DNA from: Blautia parvula
GTDB taxonomy: Bacteria; Bacillota; Clostridia; Lachnospirales; Lachnospiraceae
DNA: 64,000 bases
Reading direction: 5' to 3'
NCBI RefSeq assembly: GCF_020215665.1
Contig: NZ_CP084061.1
Span: 5,237,001-5,301,000, forward strand
Below the pieces are notes generated by a model. The model was not told the DNA's origin. It did not search any database and saw only the letters and a program-made list of their open reading frames with translations. The position numbers and the translations under genes are program-made. Shown piece after piece: positions 34,328 through 42,266 of the stretch (position 1 is its first letter; each line of letters starts with the position of its first letter).

Positions 34328-35578
34328 ATGACAGGAAAAGCAAATTCTAAAACAAAATATCTGATACTGATATTTGGTGCCTTTGCAGTATTTTTTACAG
34401 GGTATCCCCATATCTGGTCCATTTACCAGCCCTACGCTATGGAACTGACAGGCTGGAGCCAGAGTCAGGCGTCCATGTGTTTCTACCTGTACTTTGTCAC
34501 TTTTGTGCTGGGTAATATTTTCGGAGGACGTATCCAGGATAAATACAGCCCCAGGATCGCGGTGATCTGCGGCGGCGGGATATTTACCGTGAGTGTACTG
34601 TTATGCGCGCTGGCGCTTCGTCCGTCACCTCTGATGATGTATTTTACATATGGAATTTTACAGGGATTCGGACAGGGTATGATCTATACGACCATTATCT
34701 CCACCGCGCAGAAATGGTTCCCGGGAAGAACCGGTTTTGCATCCGGGGTGATTGTTACAGCCAATGGATTGTTCGGATTTTTCATGGCACCGTTTTCAAG
34801 AGCGCTGCTTTCCAGCCAGGGAATCAAAGTTACCTTCCTTGTGATCGGTGTTATGATAGGAATCTCCTGGATCTTCGCAAGCATTTTCATTAAAAATCCG
34901 GAGAATGCCAATAAGGCCGGGGGGAATATAATTCACAGATATGATGGAAAACAATATTCCTCCATGGAAATGATCAAGACAAAGAAATTTTACTTTCTTC
35001 TGGCAACCATGCTGTTCGGGCTGATACCATACCTGATCTTGTCACCGCTGTCCCAGACAGTCCAGATGGACAGGGGAATCGCATCCACAGTGGCAGTGGC
35101 AGCAGTCATGGCAGGCTCTGTGTTCAATGCGGGAACACGTCTGGCACTTCCCACAGCAGCGGATAAAGTGGGCAGGATCATCTGCCTGAAGGTGGTTTTA
35201 GTGGTGGCAGCAGCAGCTATGATTCTCCTGGTGATCGCACCGGCAGCAGTCACAACCGTCTGTGTGGTTCTCGTATACGCATGCTACGGCGGTATCATGG
35301 GAAGTTTCCCTTCACTGACCAGCAACATTTTCGGCATGGAGCATTCCGGTGAGAATTACGGCTATGTAATGCTGGGAATCGCGGTTGCCACTTTAGGGGC
35401 ACCGGCGATCACAAACACAGTCCTGGGACGTGGATATGACATCAACGTGGTATTTACCATCGGAGCAGTATGCGCAGCGATTTCCTTCCTGTTCCTGCTT
35501 CTTCTGGAGAGAGAAATAAAAAGGGAAAAATGCAGCCGGTCAAAGATCACATCGCCAAAAGCGATCCAAGGAAATTGA
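34328..35578 (+). CDS. OFA-type MFS transporter, copy 1
   Basis: The 416-residue protein has 12 membrane segments and resembles the oxalate/formate antiporter branch of MFS: GYPHIWSIYQPYAMELTGWS at the start, GRIQDKYSPR after helix 2, YGILQGFGQGMIYTTIIS and KWFPGRTGFASGVIVTANGL. GGAAGG precedes the start. A paralogue lies at 36741, with iolJ between them. A role in uptake of inositol or export of a product is likely; the substrate is not readable. Confidence 0.85.
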   Translation: MTGKANSKTKYLILIFGAFAVFFTGYPHIWSIYQPYAMELTGWSQSQASMCFYLYFVTFVLGNIFGGRIQDKYSPRIAVICGGGIFTVSVLLCALALRPSPLMMYFTYGILQGFGQGMIYTTIISTAQKWFPGRTGFASGVIVTANGLFGFFMAPFSRALLSSQGIKVTFLVIGVMIGISWIFASIFIKNPENANKAGGNIIHRYDGKQYSSMEMIKTKKFYFLLATMLFGLIPYLILSPLSQTVQMDRGIASTVAVAAVMAGSVFNAGTRLALPTAADKVGRIICLKVVLVVAAAAMILLVIAPAAVTTVCVVLVYACYGGIMGSFPSLTSNIFGMEHSGENYGYVMLGIAVATLGAPAITNTVLGRGYDINVVFTIGAVCAAISFLFLLLLEREIKREKCSRSKITSPKAIQGN

Positions 35579-35582
35579 ACCG

Positions 35583-35716
35583 ATAACTATTCAGCCAGCT
35601 GAATAGTTACGGGTATTCGCCCATTAAAAATCGCTTCGCGATGGGGCGAATACCTGCCGCCACTACTCTTTTGCACGGTCAGCGCAGTAAATGCGCAGAC
35701 CTGACTGAACAGTTAC
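35583..35716. repeat. MITE-like element C (134 bp), inverted copy of A
   Basis: Read on the minus strand it starts GTAACTGTTCAG, contains GGTCTGCGCA-N5-TGCGCTGACC and GGTATTCGCCCCATCGCGAAG, and ends CTGAATAGTTAT, matching element A almost base for base. It fills the space between the first OFA transporter and iolJ. Confidence 0.85.
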
Positions 35717-35761
35717 CTGAACCGATACAAATAAAGAATGAGATAAAGGAGAAAAATCATT

Positions 35762-36634
35762 ATGGCACTGGTAAAAATGAAAACATTACTGGAAAACGCA
35801 GCAAAAAACAACAGGGGATGCGGTGCATTCAGTGTAGGCAATATGGAAATGGTAAAAGGAGCCATCCGGGCAGCAGAGGAGCTTGATACTCCTATCATCT
35901 TACAGATCGCAGAAGTGCGTCTGAAACATTCCCCCCTTGACCTGATGGGTCCTATGATGGTGCAGGCGGCAAAATCAGCTAAGGTGGATGTGGCAGTGCA
36001 TCTGGACCACGGCCTTACTTTTGAGACGGTTCAGAGAGCGCTGGAGCTTGGTTTTACATCCGTAATGCTGGATGCCTCCACACTTCCTTTTGAAGAAAAC
36101 ATTGCAAATACCAGAAAAGTTGTGGAACTGGCAGCAGAGTACGGCGCTACAGTGGAGGCCGAACTGGGCCTGGTAGGCGGCAGTGAGGACGGAAGCTGTG
36201 ACCATGGTATCCGCTGTACTGACCCGGATGACGCCAAAGTATTTGCAGAGAAGACAGGCATTGACGCCCTTGCCGTGGCGATCGGCAACGCGCATGGAAA
36301 TTATCCGGTGGCTCCGAAGCTGGCCTTTGATGTGCTGGAGCAGATACATAATAAAGTGGATATTCCCCTGGTGCTTCACGGCGGCAGCGGCATCACGGAT
36401 TCTGATTTCCAGAGAGCAATCTCCCTTGGTATCAGGAAAGTAAACATTGCGACTGCAAGCTTTAACTGCCTGACAAAGAAAGTGGAGGAGTACATTGCCT
36501 CAGAGGGAAAACACAATTACTTTGACCTGAACGAGGCTATGGTGCAGGGGACATATGAGAATGTAAAACGTCATATTCTGGTATTCAACACACCATACGA
36601 ATGCCTGTCTGAAAATTCATTCCGGGCACAGTAA
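35762..36634 (+). CDS. iolJ: Class II aldolase, probably 6-phospho-5-dehydro-2-deoxy-D-gluconate aldolase
   Basis: The 290-residue protein is a class II fructose-bisphosphate-aldolase-type enzyme: VAVHLDHGLTFETV with the zinc His, TVEAELGLVGGSEDG, AIGNAHGNYP and LVLHGGSGITDSDFQRAI. In this inositol gene setting it is most likely IolJ, which cleaves the IolC product into dihydroxyacetone phosphate and malonate semialdehyde. A tagatose- or fructose-bisphosphate aldolase cannot be excluded. AAAGGAGAAA precedes the start and a strong terminator follows. Confidence 0.82.
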   Translation: MALVKMKTLLENAAKNNRGCGAFSVGNMEMVKGAIRAAEELDTPIILQIAEVRLKHSPLDLMGPMMVQAAKSAKVDVAVHLDHGLTFETVQRALELGFTSVMLDASTLPFEENIANTRKVVELAAEYGATVEAELGLVGGSEDGSCDHGIRCTDPDDAKVFAEKTGIDALAVAIGNAHGNYPVAPKLAFDVLEQIHNKVDIPLVLHGGSGITDSDFQRAISLGIRKVNIATASFNCLTKKVEEYIASEGKHNYFDLNEAMVQGTYENVKRHILVFNTPYECLSENSFRAQ

Positions 36635-36642
36635 GAACAATG

Positions 36643-36678
36643 ACCGGACAGCAGTGTACGCTGCTGTCCGGTATTTTA
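36643..36678 (+). terminator. Terminator of iolJ
   Basis: Perfect 12-bp stem (36643-36654 and 36661-36672) with a 6-base loop followed by a T-rich tail. Confidence 0.88.
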
Positions 36679-36740
36679 AAACAAAAATAGGGGAATAGTG
36701 GTTTACATAAAGCAGTAACAAAGGGAGCGAGGGAGAGATT

Positions 36741-37988
36741 ATGAGAGAGAATAAAACCAGTGCAAAGACAAAATATCTGATACTGATCTTCGGTGCCTTT
36801 GCCATATTTTTTACAGGGTATCCGCATATATGGTCCATATACCAGCCCTACGCCATGGAGCTGACAGGCTGGAGCCAGAGTCAGGCCAGTATGGGATTCT
36901 ATTTAAGCTTTCTGGCATTTGTACCGGGAAATATTATCGGGGGAAGGATTCAGGACAGATCAAACCCCAGGATCGTGGTGGCTGTGGGAGGCGGGATATT
37001 CGCGGCGGGGATTCTGCTGTCCGCTTTTTCCATGCGGCAGTCACCGGTTATGCTGTATCTGACATATGGGATCATGCAGGGATTTGGGCAGGGCATGATA
37101 TATACCACCATTATATCCACAGCCCAGAAATGGTTTCCTGACAGGACAGGCTTTGCGTCAGGGGTTATCGTGACAGCAAACGGCCTCTGCGGATTTTTTC
37201 TGGCTCCGCTTTCCAGAGTGTTGCTGGCAGAGCGGGGCATTCAGTTTACCCTGCTGACGATCGGTTCCGTACTGGCGCTGGCCTGGATACTGGCAAGCAT
37301 TTTTATCAGAAATCCGGAGAAACGGGATCTTGGATCTGGCGGAGGAAAAGAGTCTGCTGCTGCGCTCTATGAGGGACGCCAGTATTCATCAGGGGAGATG
37401 CTGCGGACAAAGAAATTCTATTATTTGCTGGCAGTCATGCTGTTTGGGCTGATCCCCTATCTGATTCTTTCGCCTCTGTCCCAGACCGTCCAGATGGACA
37501 GGGGCATAGCCTCAGGCATAGCCGTCACTTCGGTCATGGCGGGTTCCGTCTGCAACGCAGCTGCCAGGCTTCTTCTGCCTACTGCCGCAGATAAGGTGGG
37601 GCGTACCATCTGTCTGAAAGGGGTTTTGGCTTTCATAGTCCTTGCCATGGTCCTTCTGATCACAGCTCCGGCACCGATGACTACGGTGTGCGTGGTGCTG
37701 ATGTATGCCTGCTACGGCGGCATTATGGGAAGTTTTCCCTCCCTGGCAAGTTCTATTTTCGGTATGAAGCATTCCGGGGAGAATTACGGGTATGTTATGT
37801 TTGGAATTATTGTGGCAACCTTAAGCGCCCCTGCTGTCACCAATTCCGTGCTGGGTGCAGGCATGGATATCAATGTGGTATTTGCCATAGGTGCGCTGTG
37901 CGGGGCTGCGGCTCTTGGATTTTTACTGCTTCTTGAGAGAGAGTTAAAGAAAGAGACCGCTGTGCAGATACAGCCGGAAATAGAATAA
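36741..37988 (+). CDS. OFA-type MFS transporter, copy 2
   Basis: The 415-residue protein is a close paralogue of the transporter at 34328: the first 55 residues are almost identical, and MIYTTIISTAQKWFP, LFGLIPYLILSPLSQTVQMD and CYGGIMGSFPSL are shared. The loop after helix 6 and the C-terminus differ. Two related carriers around iolJ suggest different substrates (for example two inositol isomers) or separate uptake and export. GGGAGCGAGGGAGAG precedes the start. Confidence 0.85.
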   Translation: MRENKTSAKTKYLILIFGAFAIFFTGYPHIWSIYQPYAMELTGWSQSQASMGFYLSFLAFVPGNIIGGRIQDRSNPRIVVAVGGGIFAAGILLSAFSMRQSPVMLYLTYGIMQGFGQGMIYTTIISTAQKWFPDRTGFASGVIVTANGLCGFFLAPLSRVLLAERGIQFTLLTIGSVLALAWILASIFIRNPEKRDLGSGGGKESAAALYEGRQYSSGEMLRTKKFYYLLAVMLFGLIPYLILSPLSQTVQMDRGIASGIAVTSVMAGSVCNAAARLLLPTAADKVGRTICLKGVLAFIVLAMVLLITAPAPMTTVCVVLMYACYGGIMGSFPSLASSIFGMKHSGENYGYVMFGIIVATLSAPAVTNSVLGAGMDINVVFAIGALCGAAALGFLLLLERELKKETAVQIQPEIE

Positions 37989-38000
37989 AGACAGAGTGAA

Positions 38001-38030
38001 AAAGGTCCGGTTTATATTCCGGGCCTTTTC
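38001..38030. terminator. Terminator between the second OFA transporter and araC
   Basis: AAAGGTCCGG (38001-38010) pairs with CCGGGCCTTT (38019-38028) with one mismatch, followed by TTC. The right arm overlaps the end of the convergent araC-type gene. Confidence 0.75.
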
Positions 38031-38905
38031 TGTGTTCTGTATTCCTTGGGGGTCATGCCTGTATATTCCCGAAAGACCTTGTTAAAATAAGAGGGGGAGG
38101 AGAAACCCACAAATTCAGAAATTTTATTGATGCTCAGATTGGAGGTGATGAGCATCTTTTTTGCGTTGTCAATCCTGATCTGTATGATGGCCTTGTTTGG
38201 GGTGATTCCGTATTCCCTTTTCAGGCACCGTATGATATGTACCGGATGAAAATTAAAATAATCTGCTATACTTTCCAGGGTAAGCTGTGTGTGGAATTTC
38301 TGAAGGATGTATTCCATAATATTAGCAGCCAGAAGTTCTGAGGAGTTACGCTGGGGCTGAAACACCTGTACAAAGCTCAGAAGCCGGAAAAACAGCTCCT
38401 GGCATTCCAGAGGTGATAAAAGTGCCTGGTCCTGGGTCTCTTTCTGCTGGTATTTGTCTATGTTGGCAGATATTAATTTCGAGAATATGGATGTAAATTC
38501 ACTGCTCTCCAGCGGTGTCATTTTTTTATAAAGGGGGAGTGTAAGTGTGCTCTTCCGATCCGTATATGTACTCAGTGATTTCCGCTCTTCTTTCACCAGA
38601 TGAAATTCTTCGGAGTAATGATATTCTCCCACACTTCTGAAATGAAGCCAGTCAAATTTTGTTTTCTCCGTCACCTTTTTGTGTCCGTAATGGGTGGAAT
38701 CCGGTTTTAAAATAATCAGTTCGTTTTCCCTGAGATGATACGAGGCGTCTCCGTCTGTAATATAAAGTTCTCCGTATTCGATAAAGATCAGGTCAAAGAT
38801 CCCAATGTTGCTGCGTCTCCCGTGTGCGTCCCCGGGGCGGTAGAGGGCAGACCCTGCAATGATGAAGTGCGGGTAAGGGGGAGTAGAAAAGTTCACATAT
38901 TCCAT
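38012..38905 (-). CDS. AraC family transcriptional regulator
   Basis: The 297-residue protein has an N-terminal cupin-like sensor (GIFDLIFIEYGELYITDGD, then LRENELIILKPDSTHYG) and a C-terminal AraC domain (ESIADYFNFHPVHIIRCLKRE and LSINKISEFVGFSSPSYFNKVFRE). Such proteins sense a sugar and activate a nearby glycan-use operon. It is divergent from the ABC/GH127 operon, its likely target. The start at 38905 has ACAGGAGG upstream. Confidence 0.9.
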   Translation of the reverse strand: MEYVNFSTPPYPHFIIAGSALYRPGDAHGRRSNIGIFDLIFIEYGELYITDGDASYHLRENELIILKPDSTHYGHKKVTEKTKFDWLHFRSVGEYHYSEEFHLVKEERKSLSTYTDRKSTLTLPLYKKMTPLESSEFTSIFSKLISANIDKYQQKETQDQALLSPLECQELFFRLLSFVQVFQPQRNSSELLAANIMEYILQKFHTQLTLESIADYFNFHPVHIIRCLKREYGITPNKAIIQIRIDNAKKMLITSNLSINKISEFVGFSSPSYFNKVFREYTGMTPKEYRTQKRPGI

Positions 38906-39060
38906 GACGGCCTCCTGTCTTATATGTTTGTATTTTAATATAATTATAAACGGATATTTGCTGTAAATCAACTAAAAATTAGAAAATATATTTCGTTATA
39001 TGTTAAATTATTACAATTTTATGCTGTTAATATTTTACTATTTTAGGTAAAGAATATGAA

Positions 39061-39089
39061 TTTACTTATAGAAAGAGCTTTTGTATAAT
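39061..39089 (+). promoter_or_regulatory. Promoter of the ABC/GH127 operon
   Basis: TTTACT (39061-39066) and TATAAT (39084-39089) are 17 bases apart, about 90 bases before the binding-protein gene. The weak -35 box suits activation by the divergent AraC protein. Confidence 0.6.
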
Positions 39090-39178
39090 ATACCCAAGAT
39101 ATCGGCCCGATACCACGTAAAACATATCAAAATGCATAATGATGCAGAAGTTGAGGTCTGCGTCCAAGGAGGAAAATT

Positions 39179-40474
39179 ATGAAAACAGGAAACATGAAGA
39201 AATGGGCAGCTCTTTCCATGACATCTCTTATGGCAGTTTCCATGCTGGCAGGCTGCGGCGGTGACAGGAATTCCGGTGAGAAAAAAGACAAGGAGACAGC
39301 TTCCGAAAAGTCGGAGATCGTTGTGTGGACACGTGATTCCACAGTAGCGGCTGTAAAAAGCGCTGCGGAAAAATACAATGAGCAGAACGAAAACGTGGAA
39401 GTGAAAGTAGTGGAGCAGCCCGCATCCCAGATGGCAGACCAGCTCTCCCTGGCGCTGTCCTCAGGCGAGGCGCCGGATATTGTCTCCCTGGACTGCACAA
39501 AGGTTCCCTACTTTGCATCTATAGGAGCCTTTGCTGATATTTCTGATAAGTACGAGGCTCTGGATTATAAGGATACCTTCAGTGAAGGCATGATAAAGTC
39601 AGGACAGCTTGAAGGCAAGACTTATGCAGTGCCCTTTGCGCCGGACGTTTCCGTACTTCTGTACAACAAAGACCATTATCAGGAGGCCGGTCTTGACCCG
39701 GAAACACCGCCCAAGACCTGGGATGAGCTGATCGCTGATTCCCAGAAACTGACCACAGCAGACCGATACGGCTATGTCTATGCCGGAGGTGACGCGGGGG
39801 GCCATATGTTTACCTTCATGCCCTATGTATGGAACAACGGAGGGGAAGTGCTCTCAGAAGACGGTAAGACATGTGAGCTGGATTCCGAAAATGCAGTCGC
39901 AGCCCTTTCCATGTTCAATGATCTGACAAATACCTATAAAGTAACGCCTCCCAGTGTTACCACATACTCCTGGAATGAGGCACAGGATGCATTCCTCACA
40001 GGAAAAGCCAGCCAGGTAGTGCTGGGCAGTGCAGCTATTTATTCTTTCATAAGCGGTGAACACGATGATATGAACTGGGGCGCCTGCCTTCTTCCAAAGG
40101 GACCGGAGGGCACAGAGTATGCGTCTTTCTCCGGCGGGGATTCCATCGGCATTACCTCCCAGTGCAAAGATGTGGACGCAGCCTGGGAATTCATACAGTT
40201 TGGCCTGTCAAAGGAAGTACAGGTGGACGAGCTGGCAAAAGGCGGTCTGCTCCCTGCAAGAAGTGATTTCTTTGACAACGAATATTTCAATGATACACCG
40301 GAATACCAGGTGCTGAAAGAGGCGCTGGAGGTAGGACATACCCCGGTATCTCTGAAATACGATGAGATGTATGTGCCCATTCTGGAGGCTATGCAGACCT
40401 GTCTGAACGGGGAGAAGACACCGGAACAGGCATTTGGGGATGCTGCGGAGGCTATCAATAAAATTATGCAGTGA
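39179..40474 (+). CDS. ABC transporter sugar-binding lipoprotein
   Basis: The 431-residue protein has a lipoprotein signal ending LAGC (Cys26) and the family 1 solute-binding fold (IVVWTRDSTVAAVKSAAEKYNEQN, PDIVSLDCTKVPYFASIGAF, YAVPFAPDVSVLLYNKDHY). It captures a sugar or oligosaccharide for the two permeases encoded just downstream. AGGAGG precedes the start. With the GH127 enzyme in the operon, arabinofuranosyl oligosaccharides are a reasonable guess for the ligand. Confidence 0.92.
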   Translation: MKTGNMKKWAALSMTSLMAVSMLAGCGGDRNSGEKKDKETASEKSEIVVWTRDSTVAAVKSAAEKYNEQNENVEVKVVEQPASQMADQLSLALSSGEAPDIVSLDCTKVPYFASIGAFADISDKYEALDYKDTFSEGMIKSGQLEGKTYAVPFAPDVSVLLYNKDHYQEAGLDPETPPKTWDELIADSQKLTTADRYGYVYAGGDAGGHMFTFMPYVWNNGGEVLSEDGKTCELDSENAVAALSMFNDLTNTYKVTPPSVTTYSWNEAQDAFLTGKASQVVLGSAAIYSFISGEHDDMNWGACLLPKGPEGTEYASFSGGDSIGITSQCKDVDAAWEFIQFGLSKEVQVDELAKGGLLPARSDFFDNEYFNDTPEYQVLKEALEVGHTPVSLKYDEMYVPILEAMQTCLNGEKTPEQAFGDAAEAINKIMQ

Positions 40475-40527
40475 CAACAAGAGGGGGCCTGCCTGCAGGC
40501 ACCCCTCCATAAAGTAAGGAGAAACTG

Positions 40528-41409
40528 ATGAAGAGAAGACATAAAAAGAAAATACCGCTGGTATCCTATTTGTTCATACTCCCGGCACTGATATTGAATC
40601 TCATGTTTTTTGTATTTCCATTTCTCCAGTCACTGCTCATGTCATTTTACGACTGGCCGGTGCTGGGGGAGAAAACGTTTGTCTTTCTGGATAATTATAT
40701 AAAACTGTTTCAGGATGCCCAGTTTTGGAATTCATTGCTGTTCACCATGAAATACGCGGTCTTTGTGACCCCGTGCCTGTTTATTCTGGCTTTTATCCTG
40801 GCACTTCTGATCAATGGGGCATTTAAGGGTGTGAATTTGTTCCGTTCCCTGTATTTTGCTCCGGTGGTCATATCCATGACATGCTGCAGTATGGTATGGC
40901 TCTGGATCTACAATGATCTGTACGGTGTGCTGAATTACCTTCTCCAGACACTGGGGATCATACAGGACCCTATCCTGTGGATGAATTCGGCTAAGACATC
41001 CCTGCCCGCCGTGATATTTATGGTCACCTGGAAGATGTCGGGATTTTCCATGCTGATCATTCTGGCGGCATTCCAGTCCGTAGATGAACAGATCTACGAG
41101 GCTGCAAGTGTGGATGGGGCCAATAAAGTAAAGCAGTTTTTCAGGATCACTCTGCCGATCATCAAGCCGCATGCGGCTCTGGCACTGATTTTGTCGGTCA
41201 TCGGCTCCGTACTGGCATTTGAGCAGTTCCTGATCATGACAAAAGGCGGTCCTGCGCAGGATACCACAACCATTGTCCATTACATATACAATACGTCATT
41301 TAAGTATTTTAAGATGGGATATGGATCTGCCATGACAATGATTCTGCTGCTTGTGCTCGGTGTTCTGAGTTATTTTGAAAATAAGGTCCTGCAGGACCCC
41401 ACGAAATAG
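40528..41409 (+). CDS. ABC sugar transporter permease, MalF type
   Basis: The 293-residue protein has six membrane segments and the permease EAA loop EQIYEAASVDGANKVKQFFRI that contacts the ATPase. The N-terminus KKKIPLVSYLFILPALIL is typical of MalF/UgpA relatives. It lies between the binding protein and the MalG-type permease. AAGGAG precedes the start. Confidence 0.92.
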   Translation: MKRRHKKKIPLVSYLFILPALILNLMFFVFPFLQSLLMSFYDWPVLGEKTFVFLDNYIKLFQDAQFWNSLLFTMKYAVFVTPCLFILAFILALLINGAFKGVNLFRSLYFAPVVISMTCCSMVWLWIYNDLYGVLNYLLQTLGIIQDPILWMNSAKTSLPAVIFMVTWKMSGFSMLIILAAFQSVDEQIYEAASVDGANKVKQFFRITLPIIKPHAALALILSVIGSVLAFEQFLIMTKGGPAQDTTTIVHYIYNTSFKYFKMGYGSAMTMILLLVLGVLSYFENKVLQDPTK

Positions 41410-41419
41410 AGGAGAAAGT

Positions 41420-42244
41420 ATGAAGAGAGTGACGAAAAAAACTTGGATGAATACAGTTCTGGCAGTCATCTTTTTCCTGCCGCTGTACTGGACGGTGGTG
41501 ACGTCTCTGAAGGACAAGACAGAGATATACGGAACACCGCCCACATTGATTCCAAAGCATCCGACCTTGGCTAATTATATCAAGATATTTACCCTGGATG
41601 ATGGTCTGTACAGAGGATATCTGCTGAATTCCTTTGTCATTACCGCGATCACGATTTTACTGGTGGTCTTTGTCAGCGTGCTGGCCGGGTATGGGTTCTC
41701 AAAGCTGCAGTTAAAGGGAAAGGGGCTTTTCATGGCCTGTATTCTGGCGGCGATCATGATCCCTTTCCAGGCACTGCTGAATCCGCTGTACTCCATCATG
41801 TCAAAGCTGCATCTTTTAAATACGATTCCGAGTATGGTGCTGATCTACGCCACCTTCCAGTCACCGTTCTGTATTTATATGATGAAAAACGCCTTTGACA
41901 TGGTGCCGGACAGTCTGCTGGAGTCTGCAAAACTGGACGGTGCGGGGGCGTTCTCCGTGTTTTCCAACATATGTCTGCCGCTGACCTGGTCATCTGTGGC
42001 GACCATTGCCGTTTATGCGGCGTATACCACATGGAACGACTATCTGATCGCGCTGGTATTTGCCAACAGCAATTCCATTAAGACGTTTAATGTGGGACTT
42101 ACCAATCTGGCGATCGGCCAGTACGGTACGGACTGGGGACTTCTGACATCCAGTTCCATTATAGGCCTGATGCCTATCCTGATCCTGTTCGTATTCCTGC
42201 AGAAATATTTTATCAAGGGAATGCTGAGCGGAGCACTAAAATAA
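41420..42244 (+). CDS. ABC sugar transporter permease, MalG type
   Basis: The 274-residue protein has six membrane segments and the EAA loop DSLLESAKLDGAGAFSVFSNICLPL. The start at 41420 has GAGGAGAAAGT directly upstream, 10 bases after the preceding stop. No ATPase gene is in the operon; such CUT1 systems usually share an MsmK/UgpC-like ATPase encoded elsewhere. Confidence 0.92.
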   Translation: MKRVTKKTWMNTVLAVIFFLPLYWTVVTSLKDKTEIYGTPPTLIPKHPTLANYIKIFTLDDGLYRGYLLNSFVITAITILLVVFVSVLAGYGFSKLQLKGKGLFMACILAAIMIPFQALLNPLYSIMSKLHLLNTIPSMVLIYATFQSPFCIYMMKNAFDMVPDSLLESAKLDGAGAFSVFSNICLPLTWSSVATIAVYAAYTTWNDYLIALVFANSNSIKTFNVGLTNLAIGQYGTDWGLLTSSSIIGLMPILILFVFLQKYFIKGMLSGALK

Positions 42245-42266
42245 AAGGCACCCTGGAGGAACTATT

